Of a DNA stretch of 6,365 nt, positions 5,474 through 6,365 are shown piece after piece (the stretch's first letter is position 1; every line of letters starts with the position of its first letter). This DNA comes from an uncultured Collinsella sp. GTDB taxonomy: Bacteria > Actinomycetota > Coriobacteriia > Coriobacteriales > Coriobacteriaceae. The position numbers and the translations under genes are program-made. A model generated the notes under the pieces. The model was not told the origin of the DNA and did no database searches. It was given only the letters and a program-made list of their open reading frames with translations. The stretch is taken from positions 1 to 6,365 of the forward strand of contig CABUBY010000093.1 in assembly GCA_902489955.1 (NCBI GenBank), in the 5' to 3' direction.

Positions 5474-6340
5474 ATGAGCTGGGCACTTGTCTCCGATTCG
5501 AGTTGCAACCTTCGCGATTGGCAACCGACCGCGCCCCATACCACCTTTGCATTTGCGCCCCTCAAAATTCGAGTGGGGGAGCGTGAATTCGTCGATGACC
5601 TTTCGCTCGATGTCCATGAGCTCAACTGCGCTGTTCAGGCGGACACGAACGCTTCATCGAGCGCTTGTCCCAGCGTAGGGGAGTGGGCCGAGCTCTTCAA
5701 ATTGGCAGACAAGACCATCTGCATGCCGATCTCTGAGGGCGTGTCGGGCAGCTACAACGCAGCAGCCACGGCTCGCGATATGGTTCTTGCCGAGGAGCCC
5801 GACCGACAGATTCATCTAGTCAATTCCCGCGCAGCTGGCGGCAAAATGGACCTCATTTTCTTGCTGTTCGACCGCTATCTTGCAAGCAATCCGAATGTCT
5901 CATTCGAGGATGCTTGCGCATACTTCGATAGCCTTGAACAGAACAGCAAAATCCTCTTCAGTTTGTGCAATTACGAAAACCTCGCCAAAGCCGGACGTAT
6001 CCCTAAGGCAGCCGGCGTCATTGCCAACAAGCTCAATATCCGCATTTTGGGCACGGCGAGTGAGGCCGGTAAAATCGAACTCGTGGGGCACACGCGTGGC
6101 GAAAAGAAGATGCTCAACAAGATCATCGACACTATGGAAGCCGAGGGCTTTACGGGCGGTGAGGTCATCATCGATCACGTTGAGAACGAAGCTGGAGCCC
6201 AGGCGCTTACTGATCGCATAGTCGAACATTGGCCCGGCTCCAAGACCATCATCATGCCCTGCAACGGCCTGGATTCCTATTACGCCGAGATGCACGGCCT
6301 GATCATCGGCTACGGCATGGGCGTAGCTTCGGGCAAATAA
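5474..6340 (+). CDS. DegV family protein (probable fatty-acid-binding protein)
   Basis: A 288-residue soluble protein of the DegV family. Members bind a fatty acid between two domains; those studied (FakB) present it to the kinase FakA for phosphorylation. Family landmarks are SDSSCNL (7-13), APLKIRVGEREFVDDLSL (about 28-45), the SACPSVGEW segment (usual TSQPSPGEF), ISEGVSGSYNAA (86-97) with S91/S93, and LVNSRAAGGK. The segment LCNYENLAKAGRIPKAAGVI (164-183), with A173-G174-R175, stands in for the usual GGRI. The usual C-terminal H-x-GPG is replaced by SYYAEMHGLIIGY, where H274 remains but GPG is lost; some other family members share this kind of ending. SD GAAAGGA (5461-5467) lies 6 nt before ATG 5474. 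It appears monocistronic: a terminator lies upstream and it has its own -10 box. The lipid ligand and any kinase partner are unknown; no fakA is in the window. Confidence 0.9.
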   Translation: MSWALVSDSSCNLRDWQPTAPHTTFAFAPLKIRVGEREFVDDLSLDVHELNCAVQADTNASSSACPSVGEWAELFKLADKTICMPISEGVSGSYNAAATARDMVLAEEPDRQIHLVNSRAAGGKMDLIFLLFDRYLASNPNVSFEDACAYFDSLEQNSKILFSLCNYENLAKAGRIPKAAGVIANKLNIRILGTASEAGKIELVGHTRGEKKMLNKIIDTMEAEGFTGGEVIIDHVENEAGAQALTDRIVEHWPGSKTIIMPCNGLDSYYAEMHGLIIGYGMGVASGK

Positions 6341-6353
6341 AGTCCAACCAAGC

Positions 6354-6362
6354 AAAAAAAAA
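6354..6362. other. A9 run at the window end, possible edge of a terminator
   Basis: Nine A residues follow the DegV stop codon by 13 nt and are followed by CGG at the window edge. A run of A before a GC-rich stretch is typical of the left side of a bidirectional intrinsic terminator, but the stem lies outside the window and cannot be confirmed. Confidence 0.3.
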
Positions 6363-6365
6363 CGG

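Noticed and set aside
6354..6362. A9 run as a slippery or phase-variable tract
   Set aside because: It is outside any coding sequence; a terminator edge is the simpler reading.

Overview
The window is about 60% GC and looks like chromosomal DNA of a Gram-positive actinobacterium. The best guess is the Coriobacteriia (Collinsella-like). This rests on an FHA/MerR gene pair closely resembling the mycobacterial garA-Rv1828 and corynebacterial odhI-ftsR pairs, on GAAAGG-type ribosome binding sites, and on an NlpC/P60 hydrolase with a PcsB/CwlO-like coiled coil. The genus is inferred, not proven. All seven protein genes and the single tRNA gene are on the + strand. No transposase, phage gene or CRISPR array is visible.

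Layout. 2-1048 is the 3' part of coaBC (coenzyme A synthesis), whose start lies outside the window. 1057-1250 is a compact tRNA-Pro(GGG) unit with its own promoter and a strong intrinsic terminator. 1251-1489 is non-coding and holds a conspicuous long imperfect palindrome (1315-1363), followed by a plausible promoter. Five genes then follow closely: a CDP-alcohol phosphatidyltransferase (1490-2194), a small FHA-domain protein (2261-2695), a MerR-type regulator (2699-3577), apt (3618-4148) and a secreted NlpC/P60 peptidoglycan hydrolase (4181-5308). An intrinsic terminator at 5332-5370 closes this likely operon. A second inverted repeat (5384-5418) sits next to a TATAAT box that precedes a DegV-family gene (5474-6340). 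The window ends in a run of nine A.

How the genes fit together. The order phosphatidyltransferase, GarA/OdhI-like FHA protein, FtsR-like MerR regulator matches the pgsA2...garA-Rv1828 arrangement of Mycobacterium tuberculosis. Here the order is compressed and continues into apt and a cell-wall hydrolase. The set touches membrane phospholipid, Ser/Thr-kinase signalling, probable cell-division control, purine salvage and septal peptidoglycan cleavage, which suggests a growth and envelope operon. The most interesting points are the degenerate phospho-threonine motif at the N-terminus of the FHA protein, conservation of the FHA-MerR pair in what looks like an anaerobic lineage, and the two unexplained inverted repeats at 1315-1363 and 5384-5418.
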